Position numbers and translations under genes: made by a program
Assembly: GCF_001426435.1 (NCBI RefSeq)
Contig: NZ_LMER01000002.1
Coordinates: 89,697-133,034 of the forward strand
Length of the DNA: 43,338 nucleotides
Source of the DNA: Angustibacter sp. Root456
GTDB lineage: Bacteria > Actinomycetota > Actinomycetes > Actinomycetales > Angustibacteraceae
Direction of reading: 5' to 3'
The notes under the pieces: generated by a model
Told to the model about the DNA's origin: nothing
The model's input: only the letters and a program-made list of their open reading frames with translations
Databases searched by the model: none
Shown: positions 33,853 through 41,218 of the stretch, piece by piece
Numbering within the stretch: the stretch's first letter is position 1
Layout: each line of letters starts with the position of its first letter

Positions 33853-34177
33853 AGCACAGCGGCACGCCCGGCTGGAGGGCCACGACCGTGTTCACGACCC
33901 GCTCGAAGACCGCGGTGTACTCGTGCGAGGTGCGCATCCCCGATCCGATCTCGATCACCTCGAAGGCGCGGTCGGCCGCTTGCGCCCGGACGACCTCCTC
34001 CGCGGCATCAGCGTCGGCCGGGACGAGACACGGGGTGACGTCGAGACCAGCGGCCCGCAACGCGGCGTCGGCGTCAGCGATGCGCGCCCGGAGCGTGTCC
34101 GCGTCCTGGCCCGGCCAGGGGGAGAAGTCGATGACCGCTGGGTCCATGCCGATCAGGAGCACCTGTGGCTGCTGCAT
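33803..34177 (-). CDS. Conserved small protein, function unknown
   Basis: 124 aa, soluble. Sequence begins QQPQVLLIGMDPAVIDFSPWPGQDADTLRARIADADAALRAAGLDV and ends with PLCFNDSPETTLEAVRRVL. The alternating strands and helices (VLLIGMDP; VTPCLVPADADAAEEVVRAQAADRAFEVIEIGSGMR) suggest a small Rossmann-like alpha/beta fold with a DP-x-x-x-DFSP motif. I recognise no named family. A TAGCCT box (complement of 34184-34189) 6 nt before the ATG supports the start and a leaderless transcript. It overlaps the DUF6326 gene tail to tail by 50 nt. Confidence 0.75.
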   Translation of the reverse strand: MQQPQVLLIGMDPAVIDFSPWPGQDADTLRARIADADAALRAAGLDVTPCLVPADADAAEEVVRAQAADRAFEVIEIGSGMRTSHEYTAVFERVVNTVVALQPGVPLCFNDSPETTLEAVRRVL

Positions 34178-34373
34178 CGTTGCAGGCTACGACGTGGGCG
34201 CTCGCAACGGGTCGCGTACTCACCGACCAGCTCACGCGCCTCCCTAGACTGTGCGTGTGTCCGCCGCCGGACCTGGGGCGAGCTCGCCCGGACGAAGGTG
34301 TGACGTCTCCGGCAGCCCGAGGTGCACGGCGAGATCATCAACTGACTCTTTCGACCAGAACGGTGGCGGCACG

Positions 34374-35051
34374 ATGAAGCTTCTCCTGACCTCAGGCGGC
34401 GTCCGCAACGACAGCATCCGCGCGGCGCTCGAGCGGATGCTGGGCCAGCCGATCTCTGACAGTCGCGCCCTCGTCGTGCCCACGGCGCAGTGGGGTCACC
34501 CGATGTGCGGCCCGGCGTCGGTGCGCGGGCTGGTCGCCGCCGACCCCGCCTGGGACTCCTTCACGGGGTTGGGGTGGGCCTCCCTCGGCGTCCTGGAGCT
34601 CACCGCGTTGCCGTCGATCGGCGCCGAGCGGTGGGTGCCGTGGGTGCGCGACGCCGACGTCCTGCTGGTCGACGGGGGTGAGGTCACTTACCTCGCCCAC
34701 TGGATCAAGGAGTCCGGGCTCGCCGAGCTGCTGCCGTCGTTGCCCGACCTGGTGTGGGTCGGGGTGAGCGCCGGCAGCATGGTGATGGCGCCTCGCGTCG
34801 GTTCCGACTTCGTTCACTGGTCCGGCGCGCCGGACGACCGCACCCTCGGCGTGGTCGACTTCTCGATCTTCCCCCACCTGGACCTGTTCCCCGACAACAC
34901 GATGGCCGACGCCGAGCGCTGGGCGGCCGAGATCGGCGGCCCCGCCTACGCGATCGACGAGCAGACCGCGATCGCCGTCGAGGACGGGGTGGTCGAGGTC
35001 GTCTCCGAAGGGCAGTGGCGAGCGTTCGGGGCTGACGGCGCCGTCCGGTGA
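34374..35051 (+). CDS. Peptidase S51 (dipeptidase E)-like protein
   Basis: 225 aa from ATG 34374, giving MKLLLTSGGV, the usual S51 N-terminus. The nucleophile elbow is GVSAGSM (Ser132), and DVLLVDGGEVTYLAHW and FSIFPHLDLFPDN match the strand and His-bearing regions of aspartyl dipeptidase E. The fold is a class I amidotransferase-like alpha/beta protein with a Ser-His pair; it may cleave Asp-X dipeptides or another substrate. An in-frame GTG at 34257, 6 nt after TAGACT (34245-34250), would add 39 residues of low-complexity sequence, so either the leader is 117 nt or the protein is longer. I prefer 34374. Confidence 0.82.
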   Translation: MKLLLTSGGVRNDSIRAALERMLGQPISDSRALVVPTAQWGHPMCGPASVRGLVAADPAWDSFTGLGWASLGVLELTALPSIGAERWVPWVRDADVLLVDGGEVTYLAHWIKESGLAELLPSLPDLVWVGVSAGSMVMAPRVGSDFVHWSGAPDDRTLGVVDFSIFPHLDLFPDNTMADAERWAAEIGGPAYAIDEQTAIAVEDGVVEVVSEGQWRAFGADGAVR

Positions 35052-35090
35052 CGATGAAGGCTGGGCAGCCGACCTGACGCTGCAGGGCGG

Positions 35091-35663
35091 TCAGCCCGCG
35101 TCGGCCCAGGCGGTCATGGTGGTGTCGATGCCCTCGACGAGCCGGCGGTAGCTGCGGTCGATGTCGGTGGGCAGCCCGAAGCCGCCGTTGGTCTCGAGGT
35201 CGACGAAACCGTGGAGCGCGGCGCGCAGCGCCCGGGCCGCGTCGATCGCGTCGTCGCCCGAGAGGCCGTACCCGCTGAGCGCGGCCAGGACGACCTGCAG
35301 GACGGCGGCCGCGGCCTGCTCCTGCTCGACGTGCTCGCCGGTGGGCGCGCTGACGGTGGCGGCGTAGCGGCCCGGGTGAGCCAGGGCGTACTCGCGGTAC
35401 GCCTCGGCCAGCGCGAGGAACGCCTGCCGGCCCGACTTGCCCAGCACGGCGGACGTCATCGCCGTCGCGAGCTCGCGCAGAGCCAGCGCGCTGACGTCCA
35501 GGCGCAGGGCGTCGAGCGAGCTGATGTGCTTGTAGAGGCTGGGCAGCTTGACGCCGAGCCGCGGCGCCAGGGCGGCCAGCGACAGGCTGCTGAACCCGAC
35601 CTCGTCGGCCAGCGCTGCGGCCTCGGCGACCACCTTGGCCGGGGTGAGCCCGGCCCTAGGCAT
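35091..35663 (-). CDS. TetR-family transcriptional regulator (WHG-type C-terminus)
   Basis: 190 aa. N-terminal helix-turn-helix (about 8-55): LTPAKVVAEAAALADEVGFSSLSLAALAPRLGVKLPSLYKHISSLDALRLDVSALALREL. The C-terminal domain with GRYAATVSAPTGE and ARALRAALHGFVDLE carries the WHG/TetR_C_33-like pattern of ligand-binding regulators. The ATG lies inside the 3' end of the hydrolase gene (8-bp overlap), so regulator and enzyme share a transcript. It probably represses that transcript from the site at 36511-36540. Ligand unknown, probably the hydrolase substrate or product. Confidence 0.9.
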   Translation of the reverse strand: MPRAGLTPAKVVAEAAALADEVGFSSLSLAALAPRLGVKLPSLYKHISSLDALRLDVSALALRELATAMTSAVLGKSGRQAFLALAEAYREYALAHPGRYAATVSAPTGEHVEQEQAAAAVLQVVLAALSGYGLSGDDAIDAARALRAALHGFVDLETNGGFGLPTDIDRSYRRLVEGIDTTMTAWADAG

Positions 35664-36504
35664 CGGCGAGCACCCGGTGCGCGAAGGCCACCAGCGCGGG
35701 GTTGACCTGCTGCGGCTCCTCCGCCTGGGGGTAGTGGCCCGCGCCCTCGACCAGCAGGTGCTCGGCGTCGGCGAGGTGGTCCACGATCCACTCGGCCTCG
35801 GCCGTGGCGTCCGGGAAGTCCGGGTCGGCGGTGCCCATCACCACCAGTGCGGGGGATCGGACCTCGTTGAGGCGCGCCTCGACCGGGGCGTGGCTCGTGC
35901 GCGTCGTGGCGGTGAAGGCCTTCGCGTAGCCGGGACGGCGCATGCTGGCCCGGATCGCCGCCCGGTGCTCGGCGAAGTCCGCCGGCTTGCGGCCCGGGTA
36001 CAGCGAGGGCAGGTAGGCGTTCCAGACCGCCGGAGCCCACGGGCCCGACATCGCGACGCGGAAGGCCCAGGCCATCAGCGGATTGAGCGGCACCTCGCGC
36101 ACGAACGGGCCGAGCAGGGCCAGCCCCGCCACGAGGTCGGGGCGCTCGGCGGCGGCCCACACGGCGGCCGCGGCCCCCATCGAGTTGCCCACCAGGAGGG
36201 CCGGCCCACCCAGCTCCTCGACGAGGGCCAGCACGTCGCTGCCTGCGGCCGGGTCGTCGTACGCCGAGAACGTCGCGTCGCTGTCGCCGTGCCCCCGCAG
36301 GTCCATCGTCGCTACGCGGAAGCCGGCGGCGGCCACTGTCGCGGTGGTGAAGCGGAAGCTGCTGCGCAGCTCGCCCATGCCGGGCAGGCACACCACGAGC
36401 GGCCCGTCGCCCAGGACGTCGTAGGCGAGGCGTCCTTCATCGCGCTGGAGCGTGCGGACATCGGACGGGGCGGAAGGGCCGAAGCGAGGCGGGCTAGTGC
36501 TCAT
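35656..36504 (-). CDS. Alpha/beta hydrolase
   Basis: 282 aa from the ATG at 36504; an ATG further upstream (36531) is less likely because the -10 box TAGCTT lies 6 nt before 36504. Oxyanion segment CLPGMGELRSSFRFTT, MDLRGHGDSD, nucleophile elbow GNSMGAAAA, aspartate in VVMGTADPDFPDA and histidine in EGAGHYPQAEEP form a complete catalytic triad. Cap domain about 135-210. Substrate unknown. It is followed by the overlapping TetR gene, forming a self-contained hydrolase-repressor unit. Confidence 0.9.
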   Translation of the reverse strand: MSTSPPRFGPSAPSDVRTLQRDEGRLAYDVLGDGPLVVCLPGMGELRSSFRFTTATVAAAGFRVATMDLRGHGDSDATFSAYDDPAAGSDVLALVEELGGPALLVGNSMGAAAAVWAAAERPDLVAGLALLGPFVREVPLNPLMAWAFRVAMSGPWAPAVWNAYLPSLYPGRKPADFAEHRAAIRASMRRPGYAKAFTATTRTSHAPVEARLNEVRSPALVVMGTADPDFPDATAEAEWIVDHLADAEHLLVEGAGHYPQAEEPQQVNPALVAFAHRVLADA

Positions 36505-36510
36505 GTCTGA

Positions 36511-36540
36511 AAAGCTAATGCAAATAGCCAACAGGCGTCA
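36511..36540 (-). promoter_or_regulatory. Strong sigma-A-like promoter and AT-rich operator for hydrolase-TetR operon
   Basis: On the minus strand TTGACG (36535-36540) and TAGCTT (36511-36516) are separated by 18 nt, and the ATG follows after 6 nt. Within the spacer and -10, GCTA-N7-TAGC (36513-36527) forms an imperfect palindrome in unusually AT-rich DNA. It is a good place for the TetR protein to bind. Confidence 0.6.
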
Positions 36541-36555
36541 AGGCGTAGCCAGAGC

Positions 36556-37029
36556 TCACGATCGGCGAGACCGGATCTGCTCGACCAGGATGTCGCCGTG
36601 CCCGGCGTGCCGAGCGAGCTCCGCGACCAGGTGGGCGTAGACGTACCGCAGGCTCACCGGTCCCCGGTGCCACGGGAACTCCTCGTCGAGGTCGTGGCTG
36701 GCCGCGACGGTCCGCGAGTGCTCACAGGCGGCGAGGAACGCCGCGCGCACCGAGTCGACGGTGTCCTGCGGGTCCAGAACGAAGCTCTCGTCGACCGTGT
36801 CCGGCAGCCCGAGCTCGGCGCGGGGCACCCCTGCGACGCGGGAGTGGAACCACACCTTCTCCACGAAGGTCGCGTGCTTCACCAGGCTCAGCGGCGTCGT
36901 GAGCGAGGGCACGAGGCGGGCGCGCGCTTCGGTGTCGTCGAGGTCGGCGAGCAGCGCGGCGACCTCCTGCCGCTGGTGGTCGAGCATCCGCTCGAGCGTG
37001 CGCCGTTCGTCGGCCACGAAGGTGTTCAC
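36556..37029 (-). CDS. DinB/DUF664-family protein
   Basis: 157 aa four-helix bundle. ERRTLERMLDHQRQEVAALLADL, SLVKHATFVEKVWFHSRVAG (first His) and SLRYVYAHLVAELARHAGHGDILVEQI (H...H-x-x-H) provide the three-histidine metal-site pattern of DinB/YfiT-like proteins. Mycothiol- and bacillithiol-dependent enzymes share this fold, so thiol-dependent transferase chemistry is possible but not shown. Start GTG 37029 with TAGCCT 6 nt upstream (complement of 37036-37041), hence its own leaderless transcript. It ends 16 nt upstream of the hydrolase -35 box. Confidence 0.87.
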   Translation of the reverse strand: MNTFVADERRTLERMLDHQRQEVAALLADLDDTEARARLVPSLTTPLSLVKHATFVEKVWFHSRVAGVPRAELGLPDTVDESFVLDPQDTVDSVRAAFLAACEHSRTVAASHDLDEEFPWHRGPVSLRYVYAHLVAELARHAGHGDILVEQIRSRRS

Positions 37030-37104
37030 GCCGCCAGGCTAGGGCGCTGGCGGAGCCCGCACTGAGACACTGGTCGACCAGCGGCCGAGAATGTCGGTCG
37101 GTGC

Positions 37105-37131
37105 TGTCGATGCGAGCCAGGTTCGTTCGTC
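37105..37131 (+). promoter_or_regulatory. Candidate ECF42-type promoter for the DGPF operon
   Basis: TGTCGA (37105-37110), 17-nt spacer, CGTC (37128-37131). As I recall, ECF42 sigma factors use a -35 TGTCGA and a -10 of CGA/TC, so both elements match. It lies 53 bp before the first DGPF start codon and upstream of the sigma gene's own operon, so positive autoregulation is expected. A strong AGGAGG follows at 37171-37176. Confidence 0.6.
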
Positions 37132-37183
37132 ACGGGGGTGAGGTCGCACCCCGCGACCCCACCACACCCAGGAGGACCTACCG

Positions 37184-37534
37184 ATGAGTCGTTACCTCGT
37201 GCTGCTGCCCGCACCCGAGGCTGAGTGGGCGAAGCTGCCGCAGTCCGACCACGAGAAGGGCATGCGCTCGCACGCGCAGTTCCAGGCCGACCTGGAGGCC
37301 GGCGGCCACGAGCTGCTGGCCGTCAGCCCGCTCGAGCCCTCGGCGATGGCGACGTCCATGCGCCCGGACGGCGGCGGAGGGGTGCTGGTGACCGACGGCC
37401 CCTTCACCGAGTCGGCGGAGCAGATCGTCGGCTTCTACCTCGTCCGCAGCGACGACGAGGCCGACCTGCGCGCGGCGTGCGAGCGGTTCGCCGCTCGAGG
37501 TGAGCTCATCGAGTTCCGCCGCCTGGCCGAGTGA
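37184..37534 (+). CDS. DGPF-domain (YCII-related) protein 1
   Basis: 116 aa. Begins SRYLVLLPAPEAEWAKLPQSDHEKG and has the family signature in VLVTDGPFTESAEQIVGFYLV. DGPF proteins are small ferredoxin-like alpha/beta proteins of unknown activity that accompany ECF42 sigma factors. First gene of the operon; GGAGGACC precedes its ATG, and the ECF42-type promoter is at 37105-37131. It is the most divergent of the three copies here, with a Gly-rich insertion (PDGGGG) before the signature. Confidence 0.92.
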   Translation: MSRYLVLLPAPEAEWAKLPQSDHEKGMRSHAQFQADLEAGGHELLAVSPLEPSAMATSMRPDGGGGVLVTDGPFTESAEQIVGFYLVRSDDEADLRAACERFAARGELIEFRRLAE

Positions 37535-37555
37535 CTGGGAGCGAAGGAGAACGTC

Positions 37556-37918
37556 ATGAGCGAGTACATGGTGATCATCGTCGGCGACGCCGACCGCTGG
37601 TGGACGTCGATGAGCCTGAAGGAGCGCAAGGACGCCTACGCCGAGTACGCACGCTTCGGTCGCGAGCTGGAGAGCCGCGGACACAAGATCAAGGGCGGCG
37701 CCGAGCTGCACCACAGCGCCGAGGCCAAGTCGATCCGGCCCGGGAGCACCGTGGTCACCGACGGCCCGTTCACCGAGACGGCCGAGCAGGTCGGCGGGTT
37801 CTACCTCGTCGAGAGCGACGACCTCGACGACCTGCTCGAGTGCTGCACGATCATCACCGGTGTCGGCGACGGCATCGAGGTGCGACGCACCGTCGACCCC
37901 GCCGAGCGGCCGTCGTGA
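37556..37918 (+). CDS. DGPF-domain (YCII-related) protein 2
   Basis: 120 aa. SEYMVIIVGDADRWWTSMSLKERKDAYAEYARFGRELESRGHKIKGGAELHHSAEAKSIR, then VVTDGPFTETAEQVGGFYLVESDDLDDLLE, the best match to the DGPF consensus in the operon. Start has GAAGGAG at 7 nt, 21 nt after copy 1. The stop overlaps copy 3 (GTGA), so the last three genes form a coupled chain. Role: probably a partner or effector of the ECF42 factor; biochemical activity unknown. Confidence 0.93.
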   Translation: MSEYMVIIVGDADRWWTSMSLKERKDAYAEYARFGRELESRGHKIKGGAELHHSAEAKSIRPGSTVVTDGPFTETAEQVGGFYLVESDDLDDLLECCTIITGVGDGIEVRRTVDPAERPS

Positions 37919-38277
37919 CCCGCTACGTCGTCCTCGTCGCCTACGAGGCGGGGGAGTGGGAGTCGGCGTCAGAGGCGGTGCGGCAGAAGTACTTCGACGC
38001 GCACCACGCCTTCGAGAAGTACGTCGACGCGCACGGACGCCGGCTCGGCTCGGCGCCGCTCGCCGGAGCCGACACCGCGACGACGATCCGCCACGTCGAC
38101 GGGCACGTGACCGTCACCGACGGCCCGTTCGTCGAGTCGGTCGAGCAGGTCGGCGGCTACTACGACGTCGAGCTGCCCGATCTCGACCACGCGATCGAGG
38201 CCGGCCGCCTGCTCCCGTCGTCCTACGCGGTCGAGATCCGCCCGGTGGTGGCGATCGAGGGGTACGGGCGGGAGTGA
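37915..38277 (+). CDS. DGPF-domain (YCII-related) protein 3
   Basis: 120 aa from GTG 37915, which overlaps the stop of copy 2. TRYVVLVAYEAGEWESASEAVRQKYFDAHHAFEKYVDAHGRRLGSAPLAGADTATTIR is followed by VTVTDGPFVESVEQVGGYYDVELPDLDHAIEAGRLLPSSYAVEIRPV. The signature is kept, but the aromatic pair is YY and the C-terminal EIRPV strand is complete. Its last 4 nt overlap the sigma-factor start (GTGA), so the sigma factor is produced in step with this protein. Confidence 0.92.
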   Translation: MTRYVVLVAYEAGEWESASEAVRQKYFDAHHAFEKYVDAHGRRLGSAPLAGADTATTIRHVDGHVTVTDGPFVESVEQVGGYYDVELPDLDHAIEAGRLLPSSYAVEIRPVVAIEGYGRE

Positions 38278-39548
38278 GCGACCCTCAGGTCGTCCTCGCG
38301 GCGGTCGTGCGCGAGGAGTGGGGCCGCCTGGCGTCCCTGCTCCTCGCGCAGTTCCGTCGACTCGACCTCGTGGAGGACGCCCTGGGCGACGCGGTCGAGG
38401 CCGCCACGCGCCGCTGGCCGGTCGACGGCGCACCGGACAACCCGGCGGCGTGGCTGCTCACGACGGCGCGCCGCCGGGTGATCGACCGCGTGCGTGCCGA
38501 GTCGATGGCGCACCGCAAGGTGCCCCTGCTCGTCACCGACGCCGAGCACCGTCAGCAGCAGCTGGCGGCGATGGCCGACCCAGGTGGTCTCGTCGAGGAC
38601 GACGTGCTGCGCCTGGTGCTCATGTGCACCCACCCGGCGCTGGCGCCGGAGTCGGCGAGCGCGCTCGCGCTGCGGCTCGTGCTGGGCGTCAGCACCCCTG
38701 ACATCGGGCGGTTGTTCCTGGTCAGCGAGGCGACGGTCGCGGCTCGCATCACCCGGGCCAAGAAGAAGATCGTGGCCGCTGGCATCGCGTTCGCCGTTCC
38801 CGGCGCTGACGTGCTGCCCGAGCGGCTGGAGTCGGTGGCGCGCACCGCGTACCTCGCCTTCACCGCCGGGTACGCGCCGGGTAGCGGGCCCGACCTGCTG
38901 CGTGCGGAGCTGGCCGGTGAGGCGATCCGACTGGTGCGGGTGGTCGCCGACCTGCGCCCGGACGACCCGACCCCCGCGGCGCTGCTCGCGCTCCTCCTGC
39001 TGCAGCACTCGCGCCGGGACGCGCGGGTCGGGGACGACGGCCGGCTCGTGCTCCTCGCCGACCAGGACCGCCAGAGGTGGCGACGCGACGAGATCGACGA
39101 GGCGCTGTCGTTGCTCGGCTCTCGCGGGCTGGGAGGTCCGCTGCCGCCGCTCGCCGCGGCGTACGTCGTCCAGGCGCGGATCGCGGCCGAGCACGCGACC
39201 GCTGCCACTGCGGAAGCCACACGGTGGCACCGGATCATCGAGCACTACGACGTGTTGCTCCAGCTGGCTCCCTCACCCAGCGCCCAGCTCGCGCGGGCGG
39301 TTGCTGTGGCCGAGGCGAACGGTGCTGATGCGGGACTAGCTGCGCTGCAAGGGATCCAGGTGCCGGGCAGCCACCGGGTAGCCGCCGTCCGGGCCGAGCT
39401 GCTTGCGCGCCGGGGCGACACTGACGCCGCCCGCGAGGCCTACGACGAGGCGATCGCTCTGTGCCGCAACGACGTCGAGCGCGAGCACCTCTGCGAGCAG
39501 CGACGTCGGTTGTCGGCGTCCCCCGGTGGCGGGACCACGACGGCGTAG
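38274..39548 (+). CDS. ECF42-group sigma factor with C-terminal extension
   Basis: 424 aa from GTG 38274 (GTGA overlap with copy 3). Sigma-2 region: EEWGRLASLLLAQFRRLDLVEDALGDAVEAATRRWPVDGAPDNPAAWLLTTARRRVIDRVRAE. Sigma-4 region (about 115-170): DVLRLVLMCTHPALAPESASALALRLVLGVSTPDIGRLFLVSEATVAARITRAKKKI. The long C-terminal part (about 180-424, DUF6596/TPR-like, with RLVRVVADLRPDDPTPAALLALLLL and HYDVLLQLAPSPSAQLARAVAVAE) is typical of ECF42, where it is needed for activity. No anti-sigma factor gene is near, as usual for this group. It should transcribe its own operon from 37105-37131. Confidence 0.93.
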   Translation: MSDPQVVLAAVVREEWGRLASLLLAQFRRLDLVEDALGDAVEAATRRWPVDGAPDNPAAWLLTTARRRVIDRVRAESMAHRKVPLLVTDAEHRQQQLAAMADPGGLVEDDVLRLVLMCTHPALAPESASALALRLVLGVSTPDIGRLFLVSEATVAARITRAKKKIVAAGIAFAVPGADVLPERLESVARTAYLAFTAGYAPGSGPDLLRAELAGEAIRLVRVVADLRPDDPTPAALLALLLLQHSRRDARVGDDGRLVLLADQDRQRWRRDEIDEALSLLGSRGLGGPLPPLAAAYVVQARIAAEHATAATAEATRWHRIIEHYDVLLQLAPSPSAQLARAVAVAEANGADAGLAALQGIQVPGSHRVAAVRAELLARRGDTDAAREAYDEAIALCRNDVEREHLCEQRRRLSASPGGGTTTA

Positions 39549-39558
39549 GTTCGTCACC

Positions 39559-39972
39559 ATGGACCCTCGCGTCAGCTTCATCACCCTGGTCGTGCGCGAT
39601 CTCGACCGGAGCCGCGACTTCTACGTGCGTGGACTCGGTTGGGCGCCAGAGCTCGACGTGCCGAACGAGGTCGTCATGATCCGCGTCGGAGACAAGCTCG
39701 TGCTCTCGTTGTGGCAGGAGGACGCCGCAGTGGGCGAGCTCGGACCCATCGCCCGCGGCGACGGTGCGCCGCCCTTCACGGTGGCGCACAACGTCTCTTC
39801 ACCCGAGGACGTCGACCGTGTGCTCGCCGAGGCGGCTGCCGCGGGGGCCGCGGCGCCGACCGGTGCGATCGCCCGCGACTGGGGCGGCTACACCGGCTAC
39901 TTCGCCGACCCGGACGGCTTCCGCTGGGAGGTCGCGTACAACCCTGGTCTCATCGGCCAGTCGGTGCTCTGA
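39559..39972 (+). CDS. Glyoxalase/VOC-superfamily protein
   Basis: 137 aa, one VOC domain made of two beta-alpha-beta3 units: VSFITLVVRDLDRSRDFYVRGLGWAPEL and VAHNVSSPEDVDRVLAEAAAAGAAAPTGAIARDWGGYTGYFADPDGFRWEVAYNPG. The GYFADPDGFRWEV end with its Glu is the family's usual metal-ligand strand, but the first ligand position is not a clear His, so catalysis is uncertain. The start is fixed by a TAGGTT box 7 nt upstream (39546-39551), whose TAG is also the stop codon of the sigma-factor gene. It may belong to the ECF42 locus or be independent. Confidence 0.85.
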   Translation: MDPRVSFITLVVRDLDRSRDFYVRGLGWAPELDVPNEVVMIRVGDKLVLSLWQEDAAVGELGPIARGDGAPPFTVAHNVSSPEDVDRVLAEAAAAGAAAPTGAIARDWGGYTGYFADPDGFRWEVAYNPGLIGQSVL

Positions 39973-40040
39973 GCGACGCCCGTAGGCTGCACGGGACGAC
40001 GGCGACCTGCGGCGACTGACCGACGCGTGTCGAGGCGGCC

Positions 40041-40526
40041 CTACAGCCAGTAGGTGTCGTGACGCTGCATGAACGCGTCGCGCTGCGCTTCGGTCATCGG
40101 CTCCCCGCGTGCCAGCGTCTCGAAGTAGTCCTCGCGCGGGCCGCCCGGAGCGAACATCAGCAGCATCGATGCGCGGTCGGCGCCGCGGAACCCGTGAACA
40201 CCACCCTCGGGCACGTAGAAGAAGTCGCCCGGTCGGCCCGTGACCCACTCGCGTCCGTCGTACAACCGCACCTCGCCCGACAGCACGTAGAACTGCTCCG
40301 AGATCGAGCGGTGGAAGTGCGGGTCGGGTCCGGACTCGTCGTCCCCGAACGTCCAGCGGTACAGGCCGAACCGCCCCGCCGTCTGGTCGCCGGTGGCGAG
40401 GTACTCGCACGTGACACCGCTGCGGTAGGTCACGTCTGGCGGCGTGTCAGGTGTGCGCAGCCAGGCGGTGACCTCACCACCGTCGCCGGCGTAGGTGTCG
40501 TCCGGGTACTGGCGCGCCAAGGACAT
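40041..40526 (-). CDS. Cupin-domain protein
   Basis: 161 aa single cupin. Motif 1 is PDPHFHRSISEQFYVLSGEVRLYDG (HxH...E) and motif 2 PGDFFYVPEGGVHGFRG (final His), giving the usual 3-His/1-Glu metal site. The substrate is not deducible; such proteins include dioxygenases, isomerases and sensors. The ATG has GGGAG at 7 nt, and TACTGT (complement of 40556-40561) is a likely -10 about 30 nt upstream. It lies just after the DedA gene on the same strand but has this separate promoter. Confidence 0.88.
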   Translation of the reverse strand: MSLARQYPDDTYAGDGGEVTAWLRTPDTPPDVTYRSGVTCEYLATGDQTAGRFGLYRWTFGDDESGPDPHFHRSISEQFYVLSGEVRLYDGREWVTGRPGDFFYVPEGGVHGFRGADRASMLLMFAPGGPREDYFETLARGEPMTEAQRDAFMQRHDTYWL

Positions 40527-40566
40527 CTGAGACTCCCGCAGGTCGTGTCGAGACGACAGTAGTGGC

Positions 40567-41181
40567 TCAGCCCGCCTCGCGGGCCGCGCGATGCCGGCGC
40601 ACGCGCCAGACCACGAACGCGATCACCACCACGACCACGACGACGGCCGCACCCCCGCGGCCCATCGCCTTCTCGACCTGCGCGTACGACGCGCCCGCGA
40701 GGTAGCCGGCGACGACCACCGCCGAGCCCCACACGACGCCACCGGTGGCGTTCCAGGCGAGGAACGTCGGGTAGCGCATGTGCGAGGCGCCGGCCAGGGC
40801 GGGCATCACGGCGCGGAAGAAGGCCACCCAGCGGCCCAGCAGCACGGCCGCGCCGCCGCGGCGGGCCAGGAAGCTGCGGGCGTCGTCCAACCGCCGTCCG
40901 TGCTTGCGCAGGATCTTGAGCTGCAGGATCCGCGGGCCCAGGTGCTTACCGACTTCGTAGCCCACCGTGTCGCCGACGATCGCGGCCAGCACCACGGCGA
41001 CGATCACCGCCCACAGCGCGACGTGGCCGCGCTGTGCGGCAACCCCGCCCAGGATGGCCGCCGTCTCCCCGGGGATGACGAAGCCGACGAACAGCGCGTC
41101 TTCCGCGAAGACCACCGCGGCGACGACGAGGATCACCAGCCAGCCCGGAGCGCCGAGGACTGCGTCGACGACGGAGGTCAT
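40567..41181 (-). CDS. DedA-family membrane protein
   Basis: 204 aa. Helices around VILVVAAVVFAEDALFVGFVIPGETAAILGG carry the DedA signature (E...G-x-x-I-P-G-E), followed by VGDTVGYEVGKHLG, GRWVAFFRAVMPALAGASHMRYPTFLAWNATGGVVWG, with the conserved re-entrant R...P..AG motif. Ends with a basic tail (RVRRHRAAREAG). DedA proteins are inner-membrane lipid/undecaprenyl-phosphate transporters; role here inferred from the family. TACGCT 7 nt before the ATG suggests a leaderless transcript. Confidence 0.93.
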   Translation of the reverse strand: MTSVVDAVLGAPGWLVILVVAAVVFAEDALFVGFVIPGETAAILGGVAAQRGHVALWAVIVAVVLAAIVGDTVGYEVGKHLGPRILQLKILRKHGRRLDDARSFLARRGGAAVLLGRWVAFFRAVMPALAGASHMRYPTFLAWNATGGVVWGSAVVVAGYLAGASYAQVEKAMGRGGAAVVVVVVVIAFVVWRVRRHRAAREAG

Positions 41182-41218
41182 GCTCGTCAGCGTACGAGGG
41201 CCCCTCTCGCTCGGCGCG

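Noticed and set aside
39979-39995. CCCGT-N7-ACGGG as terminator after the glyoxalase gene
   Set aside because: Only 5 bp of stem; common by chance in GC-rich DNA.
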